Below are positions 19,831 through 32,142 of a stretch of 64,000 bases of DNA, piece after piece. Each line of letters starts with the position of its first letter. The first letter of the stretch is position 1. Made by a program: the position numbers and the translations under genes. The notes under the pieces were generated by a model, which was given only the letters and a program-made list of their open reading frames with translations, was not told the DNA's origin and ran no database searches. The stretch comes from Gautieria morchelliformis (Eukaryota > Basidiomycota > Agaricomycetes > Gomphales > Gomphaceae): assembly GCA_015179125.1 (NCBI GenBank), contig WHVA01000035.1, forward strand, positions 1 to 64,000. Reading direction: 5' to 3'.

Positions 19831-22800
19831 ACTACGACTCATAGAGGTCATCCATGATGGAATCCTCTAGAGTTGCCGATACGATGACATTGACGTCATA
19901 CAGGGCCGGTGGAGCACGTGACTCCTCCGGGGGCACCTCCGCATCCACGGTGGTGATTGGGTGAGGCTGTTCTGCCTCACCACTAGCGGTGGTTTCTGCT
20001 TGGATGATGGGGCAGCATCCTCGTGGAGCATGGCCTCAACGGCCGGGTCCTCAGTCTGAGGAGGGGTCCAGAAGCACGCCAGCTCTTGGTCGAGCTGAGC
20101 GTGAGTGAGGGGTCATGGCCACCGCGGCCCTCACATGGCTGGTCTCGAGGACCTTTTGTTGGCCCTCACGGGCAGCAGCACTGATTGCCATGCCGGTGGT
20201 GCTGCGTTGAACATAGTGTTCAATGCGTGCCACTCGCTGACGAGTGACCCCTGCGTAGCGGGCCAACCATCTCGCGATCTCGGTGAGGGGGATGTCAGGG
20301 CCGGCTCAGCCCCCCACGGGGAATGGGCCCATGATGGCGAGCTGCAGGGTGGTGCTCTGAGGCATCAGCACTTCCCTGGAGTCGACGAGGCTCGACCATT
20401 GGTCTGTCGAGCCGAATAGGTCGAGTAGCCTCACCCTGAGAGGTGATGCGACCCCTTTGACCCGGGGCGCAAGGGCCTTCAACCACATCCAGACGTCCAT
20501 ATCGTCTAGGTTGAAGGTACCATCCGCGTTGTCACAGATGGCTGATGGGATTCCTTCGGGGTTGTGTATCCAGCCCCTTAGGATGGCGGCAATGTCCTGC
20601 GGGGTACCGCCCGCTATCACGAGACAATCCCTTTTGGGATTGCGAGCGCATTGTTCGCGCTCAATTGTTTGAACATGCCGATCATCTCGCGTGTGCATGC
20701 AAGTTGCGGTGTTTCTTTCACCCGCGCTAGGAGCTCGACGAAGCATGGGTCGTCGAGTGGGCATACGTCGTACCATTGAGTACAACGCTGTTAGGCCTTC
20801 CCTACTGGTCATGGTAGGAGGCCCGTCTCGGAGATCGGTGGGTCTCCGAGTGGGATGATCATCCCCTCCCCCGGGTAGGGAGGGTGAACTGTCCCCGCCG
20901 GTGGAGGCAGGACCACATGAGGCCCGATGTACTGGGCCTCGACCTGTGCTACCCGCCGTTGAAGGGCCGGGTCGTTGATCGTGTGCGACGGTGACGCCAC
21001 CAGGTATGTGCTGATCGCACTTTCCTTTGCAATGGCTAACCCATTGATGGTGTTGGGGGTGCCACACAATTTCTTGCGCTTCTTCTTCAGCTGCTCTGCC
21101 AGCCGCTGTGCCCTCCCCGGGTCATACGTCTTCCAGACGGAGGAGTCGGACTGCCATCCGTCTGGGATGCCATACATGGCATCGGAAGGTGCGCTCTGCC
21201 CCTCTGTCATTGTCGTTGTCGGGGTTGGCACCGATAATGGGGACGCTAGCCCCAATGTTGCGCGTGCTGGCAAGGGTGCCATCGCGTGAGGTGATGATGG
21301 CCCAGCCACTGGGTCCGTGGCCAGGTCATGGCGCGGCCTTTTTGAGGCTGCATGGACGAGTGTGACCTGGAGCTGGGCTGCGCTCAGCTGCTGCTCCAGC
21401 TCCTTTATTTTGGCGTGCTCAGCCTCGAGCGCATTGTCAGGGTCTTCAGCCGCGCATTCCAAATCCTTGACCTCTTGTTTGAGGTCATGGATGTCCCAGA
21501 AGAGCTCCTCCCGCGCATCACACACGATGCCTCTCGGGAGCCATCCCCAGGCCGCATCGACGGCATCACCGATGTCTTCATCCCACAGTTTGACCTTGCG
21601 GGTGCCTGTCACGGCCCTTAGGTGCGTGGCGTATGTTGTGATAAACGCAATTCTTTCATTTCAAATCGTTTATATATAAAAGAAAATCAAAAAAAAAAAA
21701 AAAAAAAAAAAAAAAAGAAACAGAAATTACATTTATGATAGACGTCGGCGCCGACGACGATCACACAAATTTATGACATGCTATATTACTCATAGATAGG
21801 GTAATGTACAGGAGTTAGAGCGTCGACCACGTGCGGTCGATCAGGGACGGCGCGCCTATCGAGTGATGGCATCGGCCATGACGTCGACAGGCGCCAGGCC
21901 ATAGGCACTGAGGGGTGCGGGCACCAAACGCCGCAGAGAACAATAGACTGTGCAGGAGTATAGGGTGCTGTGGAGCGACCTGAGAATGTCACCTGCAGTA
22001 TACATATTTAATCAGCTGCCCCACAGAAAGGGCACAGAGACAGCGGACCATCTCCAAGCCCAGCATATATGCTGGGCAGGGTAGACTCAACTCCATTTTT
22101 CTATTTGAATCCCATGACACGTCTGACTGATTACTATCTTAACATCATGTGGACAGGGGCTTTGTATACTAGGTACAGATCTCTATTCCAAAGCCCAGAC
22201 AATCCTAATACCATCCCCATCACCCCATGACTTTATGACTATAAATTAGTCACCCCTTAGTTACAAAGTAGTTTTTCGACCCATCCATCCAATATCTTGA
22301 ACACTAGTAGTTACTATGAATATAGTATAAATAGCTAGTACAAATGTATGAACGAAATCATCCAGAATCGATTATTCTGCCTCCTGAAATTACTGTAGTC
22401 TTGTTTGATAGCTACAGAGCTCAGATCTTGATAGTTTATTCCAAATCTTTGTCGAGGGTCTACTATCACTGTTTACTCTATACTACCTTAAAAGCGAACG
22501 CTTTTGATTTGACTATCCCTTGGATCGACACCATTCTTCTGTCGACACGGTCATGTGACTCTCATTCATCAGTGCTGGACGCGCCTCTAAAAGCTTAGTC
22601 AGCACATAGAAGAGGGGTGAACGCAGTGGTTTCAATCACTGAGCAATAGATTCTACTTGTTAAAAGGCACTAATTGACACCTTAATCCAAAGGCGTAGTC
22701 CGCACACGTGGCGCAATTGTCAGGATGAACAATCGCCAGGGCGTCTTCCCATCCTACAATCATCCAGTGCTCTTGGTCAACTGGAGCTCGTAGAATGTCT

Positions 22801-22900
22801 GCAGCCCCCTGTCTTGGGGCCGTTGTGTGCGTTGTGGACGTTGACGGATCAACGTCCATCCCATCTTTGGGGGGCATCATCTTCGTGGGTAGAAGATGGT
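19831..22900 (-). pseudogene. Gypsy-1 copy b third ORF (fossil), with an insertion
   Basis: This lies between the chromodomain and the 3' LTR of copy b. It begins with MMPPKDGMDVDPSTST near 22880, has a charged coiled-coil-like stretch near 21560-21370, the conserved block WIHNPEGIPSAICDN near 20580-20535, and a proline/acid-rich tail. The N-terminal part is separated from the rest by the insertion 21634-22691. The domain family is not recognised. It is broken, with several breaks. Confidence 0.75.
21634..22691. mobile_element. Unclassified 1.06-kb insertion with 6-bp target duplication
   Basis: The insertion begins TGTTGTGATAAACG and ends CACCTTAATCCAAA, with a perfect duplication GGCGTA at 21628-21633 and 22692-22697. 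The third ORF reads on across it. It contains a run of about 30 A with one flanking interruption at 21688-21720, no long ORF, and a hairpin CCCAGCATATATGCTGGG near 22060. The ends are not inverted repeats of each other and do not fit TG..CA, so LTR and common DNA-transposon classes fit poorly. It may be a non-autonomous element of an unfamiliar type. Confidence 0.75.
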
Positions 22901-22979
22901 GGTTACTTCCAAGAAGCGATGCGCCCTCGGAAAGATCCAAGGCGAAGATTTAACCCCGCCGTGGCTGGCGTGTCACGTG

Positions 22980-25900
22980 GTCTGCATATGACAGACACGT
23001 CTAGCAGTGTCTGGGGAGGTCGTGTGGCTTGCTCACCCCCCAAAGCTCTAGATAGTTATCTAGGGCTTCAAGGTCCTTGCAGGATGACATGGGTTCCCAT
23101 GTCATGTCACCTAGGGTCCAGCAGACCTGGAACTCCAGGTCCATCGAGTTTATCCATCGATGTGCGATAATCTCGTCGATGAGCCACTCCTCGTCGTCAT
23201 TCACTCCAAAGTCATAAAATGACTTGGCCTCACAACGAGGGAATAACTCATCATTGTTAGCCTTGTATCGTCGCACGAGGCTTGAATGAAAGACCGGTGA
23301 AATACGACAGCTTTTCAGCTCATCGGGAAGATCAAGGGTCACCGTCGAGGCGTCGTTGTGAGCCTCGATGACGCAGTACGGTCCGATGTACCACGGGACT
23401 AGTTTTCTGGCTCTTCCTTTCGGGAGAGTTAGGTTTTGGGTCGAGAGGTAGACGCGGACGTTGGCCGTGTACATGTCGCTCACCATACATTTCTTGTTTG
23501 CATGAAACGTTTGCATCACTCGATGCTCTATGAGTGCATCGTGTGCCGCCATCAGGTGCCATTTTTCCTGATGTGAAAACTGGGCTACCCCCTTGAACGG
23601 GGTGTCCACGGCTATGGGGAGGTCTATCCACGGCATATAGCCATGGTTCAGCTTGAAGGGCGCGAACCCTGTGGTCGCGCTGACGTTGCTGTTGAGGGAG
23701 ACCTCAACCATCGGGCATTTCAATGCCCAATCCTTCTGATCGTCTCTGACGACTGCATGCAATATCTGTCTGATTGAGCAGTTTGCCCACTCGGTGGATC
23801 CATCCGTTTGGGGATGGAATGGAGTTGACATGAGGAGCTTAGTCCCCATGAGTCGCTGTAGTTCACACCAAAAGATCGACGTGAACTTCGAGTCTCTATC
23901 CGAGATGATGGAGTCGGGAACCTCATGGAGTCAAACAATCTCCTTCAGAAACAGCCAGGCTACTCCCTTGGCTGACACGCTCGTCGTTGTTGGTACGAGG
24001 TGTATGAGCGATGTTAGTCGGTCAATGACTACCATCAGGTAGTCACAGTCATTGGGTTTGGGCAGGGGCCCCATGAGGTCGATGCCAATCGACTACCACG
24101 GCCTATCCAGAATGGGCAGGCTGTGTAGTAGGCCTTTAGGCCGTTGTGGCCCAGTTTTCGACATCTGGCATTTCGTGCACGACGTGCAGAACGACTCTAT
24201 GTCTGGGCTCATGCCTGGCCACCAATATGATCTTCGACCGTAGTTCGAAGTCTTCAGATGGCCGTAGTGACCGACTATCTGATGTGCCCGATCGATGATG
24301 ATTTCGATCAGCTTCCTTCCCCCTTGAAGAACAGAGCAGAGGACGGCAATGACGTCTCTTCTGAGCTGGTTCTTTGTCCAGATCAGTCCGTCCCAGATCC
24401 CGAATCTCAGGTGCACGTCCGGGTGCGCCATGATCTTTGCGAACATGGTGTCCTTATGGTACACGTCTCGTAGGACCTTGGACAGGTCTACACCCTGTTC
24501 AACAATAGAGGTGCTCTTCATGCTCTTGTATTGAGAGCGAGAATATGAAGATGTCTCCATGTATATATGGACGAAGCGACCTATGCAGTCGCGTAAAATG
24601 GCTGTCATCAGCCGTTGGAATGTTAATGGGGCGTTACAGTCCCCCATCTGTATCACTGGCTCCTGAAGGTGCCAAGGATCATGGCAAAGGCAGTCTTTGC
24701 TACGTGATCCGGATGGAGCCGGATATGCTCGTATGCTTCTGACATATCGAGTTTTGTTCGATACCGACAGCAAGCCATGTCGCTGCGGATGATATCTTGA
24801 TCCGGGAAGGGCGTGACGTCCTTCGCCATGTTCTCGTTCTGCTGACGCAGATCGAAGACAGTTCGTAATGTACCGTTCTTTTTTGGTACACACAGCATGG
24901 GCACGGCCTGCTGCGCAACTGCCGGAATCCACCACTTTGCAGTGGTGTATCGTTCTTTCTTAGCTGACAGTTCCTCTCGGAAGTGTTTGGGGCATTTCGG
25001 TAGTCGATACCGCATGTGCTTGTTGGGATCGATGAGATTGATCTCAGGGTTGATCTCCCATAGTGGCAGGAGTTCTAATGGAATTCCACTGACTAGGTCA
25101 GTGATTCGTTCCATCCATTCCTTGCAGAGGCGAGGAAGGTCATCATCCGTGAGGATGATGGTGGTGGTTGGCTTAGAAGCCATTAGGCGCTGTGTGTGTC
25201 TATTAGGTCCCATGGTGCACGGAACCGCTCTCCTCTTCCCATCGCTTTCACCGTTAGGTGAGAGTGCCTCTCCCTACGGTTGTAGGGCAAGTTCAAGGAT
25301 GAGTCGTCCTGCGACTCGTCCTCCTGGCTTCAATGAGGCTTCAGTGCCCATGTGATCCTGCTCACCCGTGGCCCCTTGTCCTCATTCGTCGATCCATCAT
25401 CGTCGAACAAGACCTTGCCCGTGGGGATTACTTCGTTCCCCATACAGATTGTCCCTGGGCTCGAGAAGTCCAGAGTTATACCGAATCTTCTTAGGAACAG
25501 TGTCCCTAAGATTGCATCGTAATATTCGACATTTGCCACGTCAAAATATTCGTCGTATGTTTCACGACCAAATTTGATGGTTGTGTTCGTTCCATAGTTG
25601 ATCATGGAACGGCTGCCTATGCAGGCTAGCTGCAGCGCGATTGGCTGCTCCAGAGAGAATGTTTTCATCCCTGTAGCTCGCGTGAACTCAGGGGATAGCA
25701 GTACCCCTTCGCTGCCACTATCTAGCAGGCAGTGGGCTTTACGCCATTTATTTCCCAGTACCCCAACAGGGTACGGTTCTCACTGCGTGGGCGCGTTGGC
25801 CGCGTCCTATGTTTGCTTCGGTGGTGATACACCAGTTAGGCCGCCTTGCCTGGCGTGACCGACGTGCGTGTCGCCATGACCTTTGTGGTGGTTTCGTCCT

Positions 25901-28400
25901 CCGGCACGAATCTGATTGCACTGGACCTGTAGGTGGCGTACTCCGCCTCTTCATCCCATTCGTAATATTGGGATGGCTCTGGATCCCACTCTTCAGCAGG
26001 TGCGTCTCCACTGTCCAGAGCATTGTTGGGTTGGGGATCACCCTCCCCCTCTTCATCAATTTGATGGAGAGAATTTTGACCGAGATCCATCTCCAGATCT
26101 TTCGTCTCTTCTTCGTGCCTCGCAGCTGCTGTCCTGATGCCGGACTTCAGCCGGGGGCATTCTTCTCTCTTGTGGCCAGGTTGGCCGCATTCAAAGCATG
26201 TGGTGCTGCTTTGGTTGCCGCTGGGCCGATCATTAGGTCGGCCCAACGCTTTCGCTGGTGGGGCAAGTCACAGGGATGACCCTGATGCTTGAGGCTGTTT
26301 AGCTTCAGGCGGGCATCCAGCTTGTGCTGGGCGTGGGGGCGACAGCTGTTGCGCCGCTCCACTTCTTGAGAACAGGCTAGGCCTGGTCAGGCCCGTGTGT
26401 GTCAACGGCTTGCTCCCTGTGAGCCGGGCAGCGCTTGCCGTTGCCGCTGCGCTCTCTGCATGGCGCATCCCCATATTGTATCGGGATGCTTCCTTGATCA
26501 TTCGGGCCGTCTCAAAGAGCTGCTCTATTGAGCTGCTCTCGGTGTTGTAGCCCTTTTTGAGGGCTTCGTTGCGCAGCGTTTCATGCAGCGCCGACACGAA
26601 CAGTCTCCAGAATGTGTAATCATCTGGCAGCTGTATCATATGTGCCGCGTATTTCGTGAGCTCGTTCAGCATCTCCTGAACGGTTTTCATGCTCTACATG
26701 ACCGAGTCAAATTTATTCGATGCGTGATGGTACGTCAGTGTGTGTAGGAACCTCTTTTGAAGCCCCTGCATCACCATTTCCAGTGTCCAGCGGCGGACCT
26801 GGCGATAGAAGCGTTCAACATTTCGAAGGAACCATTCCTGGGCTTCGCCGGTGAGGCCAGTGCCCATGTAGCTGACCTGCATGTCTATGCTGGTTGGCCC
26901 TAGGAGGCAGTTCATTTTCAGCCATCGTAAGATGGCTGCCACGAAGATCTCAAACTCTTCGGGGTCACCCAGAGCCAGTTTCACGCCGGCTTTTGGTAGC
27001 ACAGACTTCTCTGGGTCTGTGTCCGTGGCATCTGCTAACGCCACGCGGATCATGTGTGTGATCCCGTCGTATGGCTCCAGCGGTACGACATCAGCCTGAT
27101 CCAGGATTCCCTGGCCTTCCGTTGGGGCCATGGATTGCTCACGCAGTTGTGACGCCGCGTGGGGCAGGCTGTTGTATGCCCTGACTGGCCCCGGGCCCGG
27201 ATCAGGCTCGGGATCGGGAGCATTTTGTGCTCTCGAGTCCGGGGGCGTTTTATGCCTGGTGTCCCCGGTCAGTCCCGCGTTGCGGATCCGCAGCCTGCTG
27301 TTGTAGGCTGCACGCGCCTGCCGTGCATCCTGTACTGCTCGCGTGAGCTGCTCGTCGGGCAGCTGAGGGGTGTGGCTTTGGGCCACCGCTTCCTCAGCAT
27401 TCTTCGCTAGTAGCTCGAGGGCCTGCGTATGGCGGCGTGCAGCTGCGGCCTCTTTATGCTTCCAGTGCGCGACTTCGAGCTCTAAGCTCTCGATCGTTAT
27501 TTCAGAGTCAGTCTCTGAGGCAACCTGTTCCCTGACAATCTGTTGGATCGTCTTGGGGCTGTCCGTTGGGGCAGCCGGTTGCTCCTGAGGTTCATTCCTG
27601 AACCTCATGTCCTGTTCGACCGGGATGACTGGCGGCGGCATTCGCTGCTTGTCCCGCTCCTTTCGGTGCAGGTCTTCCATGTCGTGACCGCGTTCGTTCG
27701 CTGCGGACTGTCATGAGCTCGGACGTGTTATGTCACATTCCCCACGTGGGCGGAGGGCCTTCTGGACGTCTTCTAGCGTGGCTGCATCCTGCAGCCTGAT
27801 CTCCTCCGCCTGGTGGAGTTCCTTGCAAATTGCCATAAGGGCTGAGGCGGTGTTGTCAAGCTGCGATGCTAGCTGATCGTGCTTGTGGCGCGTGAGTGTG
27901 CTCCGGTGCAGTGCGTCCTGCACCTGCTTGTTCAGTGCCTCTGACGTCTCTTGGTCGATGGCATGAGCTCTCGAGCTCTTGCGACTTGAGCTCGAGTATT
28001 CCAAGCCCTGACCATCGTCTGGGGCTCACCTTTTTTGCCATCGTCCCCCTTTGGCGACAATCATCCTTGCTCTACTTCGTGATAAGCGGTTCAAGTCGTG
28101 GCTTTGTGCCCGTCTCGACATTGATGCTCTGCCGTCTGATGACGGTGAGACTTCTCTGCCCTTTCCCTTGTCTCTGGGCAGAGGGGATTGGGGGACGGCG
28201 CTGGCTTGTTGCCTGGCATCGTCTCCTCCTTGACCACGCTCGACAAGACATGGTCGGGGTTTTCCTCGTCCTCCATTTGGGGGATGAGGGCGGTGAGATC
28301 TACGGTCTCTCCATCTTCTAACGTCCTGGACTCTTGGTCCAGGGTAGTGTCAGCCATCGTGTCGCTGGGCTGCGCCTCTGGTGTGGACAACGAGCTCATC
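22980..28400 (-). pseudogene. Gypsy-1 copy b gag-pol region (fossil)
   Basis: Domains in element order are: gag with a charged N-terminus, a capsid-like part (TYHHASNKFDSVM region near 26740) and a CCHC zinc knuckle; a retropepsin with the DSGSEGVLLSPEF motif near 25720; reverse transcriptase with VPKKNGTLRTVFDL near 24880; integrase with a WWPGMSPDIESFC zinc region near 24215 and the core carrying SDRDSKFTS-type residues near 23900; and a chromodomain (about 23200-23010) with the conserved W-x-P motif TWEPM. The chromodomain places it among chromoviruses. It is broken. Confidence 0.88.
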
Positions 28401-28572
28401 GCTCGTGTCCGTCTTCAACTGCATGGAATCATCATGCTCGCAGCCGACAGTAGAAGGTCTACTGCAGGGTCTCAACGATGTTTAGTTGTCGACGCAGCGA
28501 TCTTTTTCAAGATTGCTTCGAATCCACAATCAGTTGGTCGCATGGCGATCAACAGCAGGATAGTTCAAAAGG

Positions 28573-28787
28573 TGTAAAGATGTCGATATTAATACCTTGT
28601 ATCACAAGGGCACACCAGAACTTAACCAGTGTGTGGTATTCTGAATGCTACGTAGTGACAGGTAAGAGTAAGATGCGATGGGAACCGCTGGCTGGTTCCC
28701 ACACATAAACTATACAGTGGGTCCCTAAGGGGCCCACTGGGATTATGTAATGACTAGAATACATGTATAGTATCTAGGTTATTTATA
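28573..28787 (-). repeat. Gypsy-1 copy b 5' LTR
   Basis: This 215-bp LTR is flanked on the right by TATTT, matching the left flank of the 3' LTR. The internal leader begins immediately to the left with the family sequence that also follows the 5' LTR of copy d. Confidence 0.9.
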
Positions 28788-29597
28788 TATTTCCCTTACC
28801 CTGCTGCCTCTACGTTCCCCCTCGTCATTCCCTAGCACCTTCGTCAGTGTTCGCCCCACCCTTCAACCACTCTTCCTCTACATTTGCTCCATTCGCTGTT
28901 CGCCCCATTCTCCGAACCACTCTTCGCTGCTCACACATTTCGCCAGCAGGCACGCCATCAAATGTGATAGATACCATGTACCCGGCGTGATGGTTCATCA
29001 CTAGCCCCATCACCTTCTCCATCCAACCCCCGTTTGGTGTTCATATGGTCGGGATGCATTCGCGGGACGTCCTACCCATAGGTCATGTGGGATCAACCCA
29101 GCAGACGAAGAGTCCGTGCAGGGTGGTGTGTATGCGGGTCCCAAGGTGTATTTCCGTACATAGGTGCCTTCACCCCCTTTCCTCTCCGTTGTTCCATGTT
29201 CACACCCCTTCTTTCATTCTATTGTATGTTTAATCCATCTATCTGTAATCCTGACTGCGCACCCCTATCCAACCCTGACTCACAACGGCCTCTTTCCTAT
29301 TCGCTGATACCTTATGAGCATTCGATATAAGTAGTTTACATTCGCATGTATATTCTCCAGTTCAATTATCATACGTCCATCTTGTGCAAACTTGACCTCG
29401 CTGTGATCATCGTCTTGAGCCTTCTCCTGTAGATTTCTATCTTCGACCAGAAGAGGACTTAGGCATCACTGGTGAGTTCTCATACTTCATCTTCATTACC
29501 TTAGCCTTCAAACTATTTTCTGTGCTGTCGGCAAAGGGCTCCGAAGGAGCACCTTCGCCGGCGAAGGGATTGTCGCTACTTAGACAACCCTTCCGTG
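28788..29597 (-). mobile_element. LTR-A copy, larger part, in reverse orientation
   Basis: This matches 53857-54675 of the intact LTR-A in the same orientation, including the back-to-back hairpins GCTCCGAAGGAGC and CCTTCGCCGGCGAAGG near 29538-29568. It is the continuation of 18901-18919. It stops about 200 bp short of the LTR end, where it meets Gypsy-1 chromodomain sequence at about 29598, so a rearrangement joined the two. Confidence 0.88.
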
Positions 29598-29854
29598 ACG
29601 AGATTATCGCACATCGATGGATAAACTCGACGGACCTGGAATTCCAGGTCCGTTGGACCCTAGGCGACGTGACATGGGAACCCATGTCGTCCTGCAAGGA
29701 CCTTGAAGCCCTAGATAGCTATCTAGAGCTTCGGGGGGTGGGCAAGCCACGCGACCTCCCCAGATGCCGCTAGACGCGTCTGTCACGTGCAGACCACGTG
29801 ACGTGCCGGCCATGGCGTGGTTAAATTTTTGCCTCGGATCTTTCCAAGGGCACA

Positions 29855-31893
29855 TTGCTTCTTGGAAGCAACCACCACCATCATCTACCCACAAAGATGA
29901 TGCCCCCCAAAGATGGGATGGATGTTGACCCGTCAACGTCCACAACGCAAACAATGGCCCCGAGACAAGGGGGCGCAGACATTCACCATGCTCCGATAGA
30001 CCAGGAGCACTGGATGATCGTGGGATGGGAGGGCGCCCTCGCCATCGTCCACCCGGACAATTGCGCAACATGCGCGCACTATGCCCCGCACCTCAGGGCT
30101 GTGAACGGCACCCACAAGGTCAAATTGCGGGATGAAGACATCGACGACGCCGTCGATGCAGCTTGGGGATGGTTCCCAAGGGGTATCGCGGGTGATGCGC
30201 GAGAAGAGCCCCTCTGGGATGTCCACGACCTTAAAAAAAAAGAGGTCAAGGAGCTGGAACGCGCGGTCAAGGACCGCGACGACGCGCTCGTAACCGAGCG
30301 CGCCAAGATCAAGGAACTGGATCAGCAGCTGAGTGCAGCCCAGCTTCAGGTTACCCTGGTCCACGCTGCCTCAAAAAGGCCGCGATATGACCCGGCCAGG
30401 CCATCTTCACCTCGCGCGACGGTGCCGTTGCCGGCACGCGCAACATCGGGGCTAGCATCCCGATTGTCGGTGCCGACTCCGACCACGACAACTACGGAAG
30501 GGCAGAGCGCACCTTCCGACTCTGCATACGGCGTCCCAGATGGATGGGAGTCCGACTCGTCCGTCTGGAAGACGTACAACCCCGAACGGGCACAGCGGCT
30601 GGCAGAGCAGCCAAAGCAAAAGCGCAAGAAATTGCGCGGCTCCCCCCACACCGTCAATGGGCTAGCCATTGCGAAGGAAAGCGCAATCAGCGCTTACCTA
30701 GCGGCGTCATCGTCGCACACCACCAACGACCCCGCCCTTCAGCGGCGGGTAGCACAGGTCGAGGCCCAGTACATCGGGCCTGGCATGGCCCTGCCTCCGC
30801 CGGCGGGGACAGTTCACCCTCCCTACCCGGGGGAGGGACTGATCATCCCACTCGGAGATCCACCGATCTCCGAGACGGGCCTCCTACCACGACCAGTAGG
30901 AAAGGCCCCCTACCACGACCAGTAGGAAAGGCCCAACAGCGTCGTACTCAATGGTACGATGTCTGCCCGCTCGACGACCCACGCTTCGTCGAACTCATAG
31001 CGCAGGCAAAAGAAACACCGCAGCTCGCGCGTACGCGCGAGATGATCGGCGTATTCAAATGCATCGAGCACAAACAACGCGCTCGCAATCCCAAAAGGGA
31101 TTGTCTCATGATAGCGGGCGGTACCCCGCCCGACATCGCAGCCATTCTAAAGGGTTGGATACACAACCCTGAAGGAATCCCCTCCGCCATCTGTGACAAC
31201 GCGGATGGCACCTTCAACCTAGACGACATGGACGTCTGGATGTGGTTGAAGGCCCTTGCGCCCCGGGTCAAAGGGGTCGCATCACCGCTCAGGGCGAGGC
31301 TACTCGACCTCTTCGGCTCGACGGACCAATGGTCGAGCCTCGTCGATGCCAGGGAAGTGCTGACGCCTCAGAGCACCACCCTGCAGCTCTCAATCACGGG
31401 CCCATTCCCTGTGGAGGGCCGAGCCAGCCCCGACATCCCACTCGCGGAGATCGTGAGATGGTTGGCCCGCTACGTGGGAGTCACTCGCGAGCGAGCGGCG
31501 CGCATTGAACATTATGTTCAACACAGCATCACCGGCGTGGCATTCAGTGCCGCCGCCCGCGAGGGCCAACACAAGGTCATCGAGACCAGCCACGTGAGGG
31601 CCACGGTGCCGCGACCCCTCACTCACGCCCAGCTCAACCGAGAGCTGGCACACTTCCTGCCCCCTCCTCAAACTGAGGACCCGGCCGTTGAGGCCATGCT
31701 CCGCGAGGACACGGGCCCCAGCATCCAAGCGGAGACTGCCGCTAGTGGTGAGGCCGACCAGCCTCACCCAATCACCACCGATGACGCGGAGGTGCCCCCG
31801 GAGGAGTCACGTGCTCCACCGGCTCCGTACGACGACAACGTCATCGTATCGGCGACTCTAGAGGACTCCCTCATGGACGACCTCTATGAGTAG
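29855..31893 (+). pseudogene. Gypsy-1 copy c third ORF, best preserved (fossil)
   Basis: About 650-680 codons in all, starting near MMPPKDGMDVDPSTSTTQT (29897) about 120 bp after the pol stop and ending MDDLYE 25 bp before the polypurine tract. Visible segments are an N-terminal region with DQEHWMIVGWE and a Cys/His group (CATCAHY); a strongly charged stretch at about residues 125-165 with coiled-coil spacing; a basic patch (KQKRKKLRG); a conserved globular-looking core (PEGIPSAICDN, DVWMWLKALAP, IVRWLARYVGVT, RIEHYVQHS); and a Pro/Glu-rich tail. I do not recognise the family. Its place corresponds to that of env or accessory ORFs in other elements, but no signal peptide or membrane span is seen. 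At least one break is present. Confidence 0.75.
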
Positions 31894-31929
31894 TAGTTAA
31901 CCCCTATAGTTGTCTATAGAGGGGGAGGG

Positions 31930-32142
31930 TGTAAATAACCCGTGTATCTACATGTACATTAGTTATTACATAATCCCAGTGGGCCCCTTAGGGACCCACT
32001 GTATAGTTTATGCGTGGGAACCGGCTAGTGGTAGACATCACATCTTACCCTTACACTGTCACTACGTAGCATCAGAATACCACACATTGGTCAAGTTCTG
32101 TCATGCTCTTGTGACCTAAGGCTTGAGATAGATATCTTTACA
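31930..32142 (+). repeat. Gypsy-1 copy c 3' LTR
   Basis: This 213-bp LTR runs TGTAAATAACCCG to ATATCTTTACA and is nearly the same as the 5' LTR of copy d at 42748-42960. Confidence 0.93.

Larger units (their letters stand above)
18920..28787 (-). mobile_element. Gypsy-1 copy b, both LTRs present, broken
   Basis: This is the only Gypsy-1 copy here with two LTRs. In element sense the parts are: 5' LTR 28573-28787, leader, gag about 28400-25900 with a CCHC knuckle (CFECGQPGHKREEC, near 26190), protease (about 25750-25380), RT (about 25200-24560), integrase with H2C2 region (about 24450-23300), chromodomain ending near 23010, third ORF (about 22880-19831), polypurine tract 19798-19809 and 3' LTR 18920-19797. 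A perfect duplication TATTT is found at 18915-18919 and 28788-28792. LTR differences of a few percent suggest moderate age. The copy is broken, with roughly six to ten breaks. It carries a hAT-type MITE in the 3' LTR and a 1.06-kb insertion in the third ORF. Confidence 0.92.
29598..32142 (+). mobile_element. Gypsy-1 copy c (3' end), broken
   Basis: Parts are the last 58 residues of the chromodomain-bearing pol (to a stop at 29773), a spacer, the third ORF (about 29855-31893), a polypurine tract 31918-31929 and the 3' LTR 31930-32142 (213 bp). The right flank lies within Copia-3 reverse-transcriptase sequence, so this copy inserted there or was rearranged against it. It has few breaks in the part present. 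Confidence 0.9.

Noticed and set aside
21684-21720. A-tract read as the poly(A) tail of a retrocopied gene
   Set aside because: The tract is internal to an insertion whose duplication lies 50 bp further out, and no coding sequence precedes it.
29855-31893. Gypsy-1 third ORF as an envelope gene
   Set aside because: No signal peptide, membrane span, fusion peptide or Cys-rich ectodomain is visible; the charged coiled-coil and basic patch argue against it.
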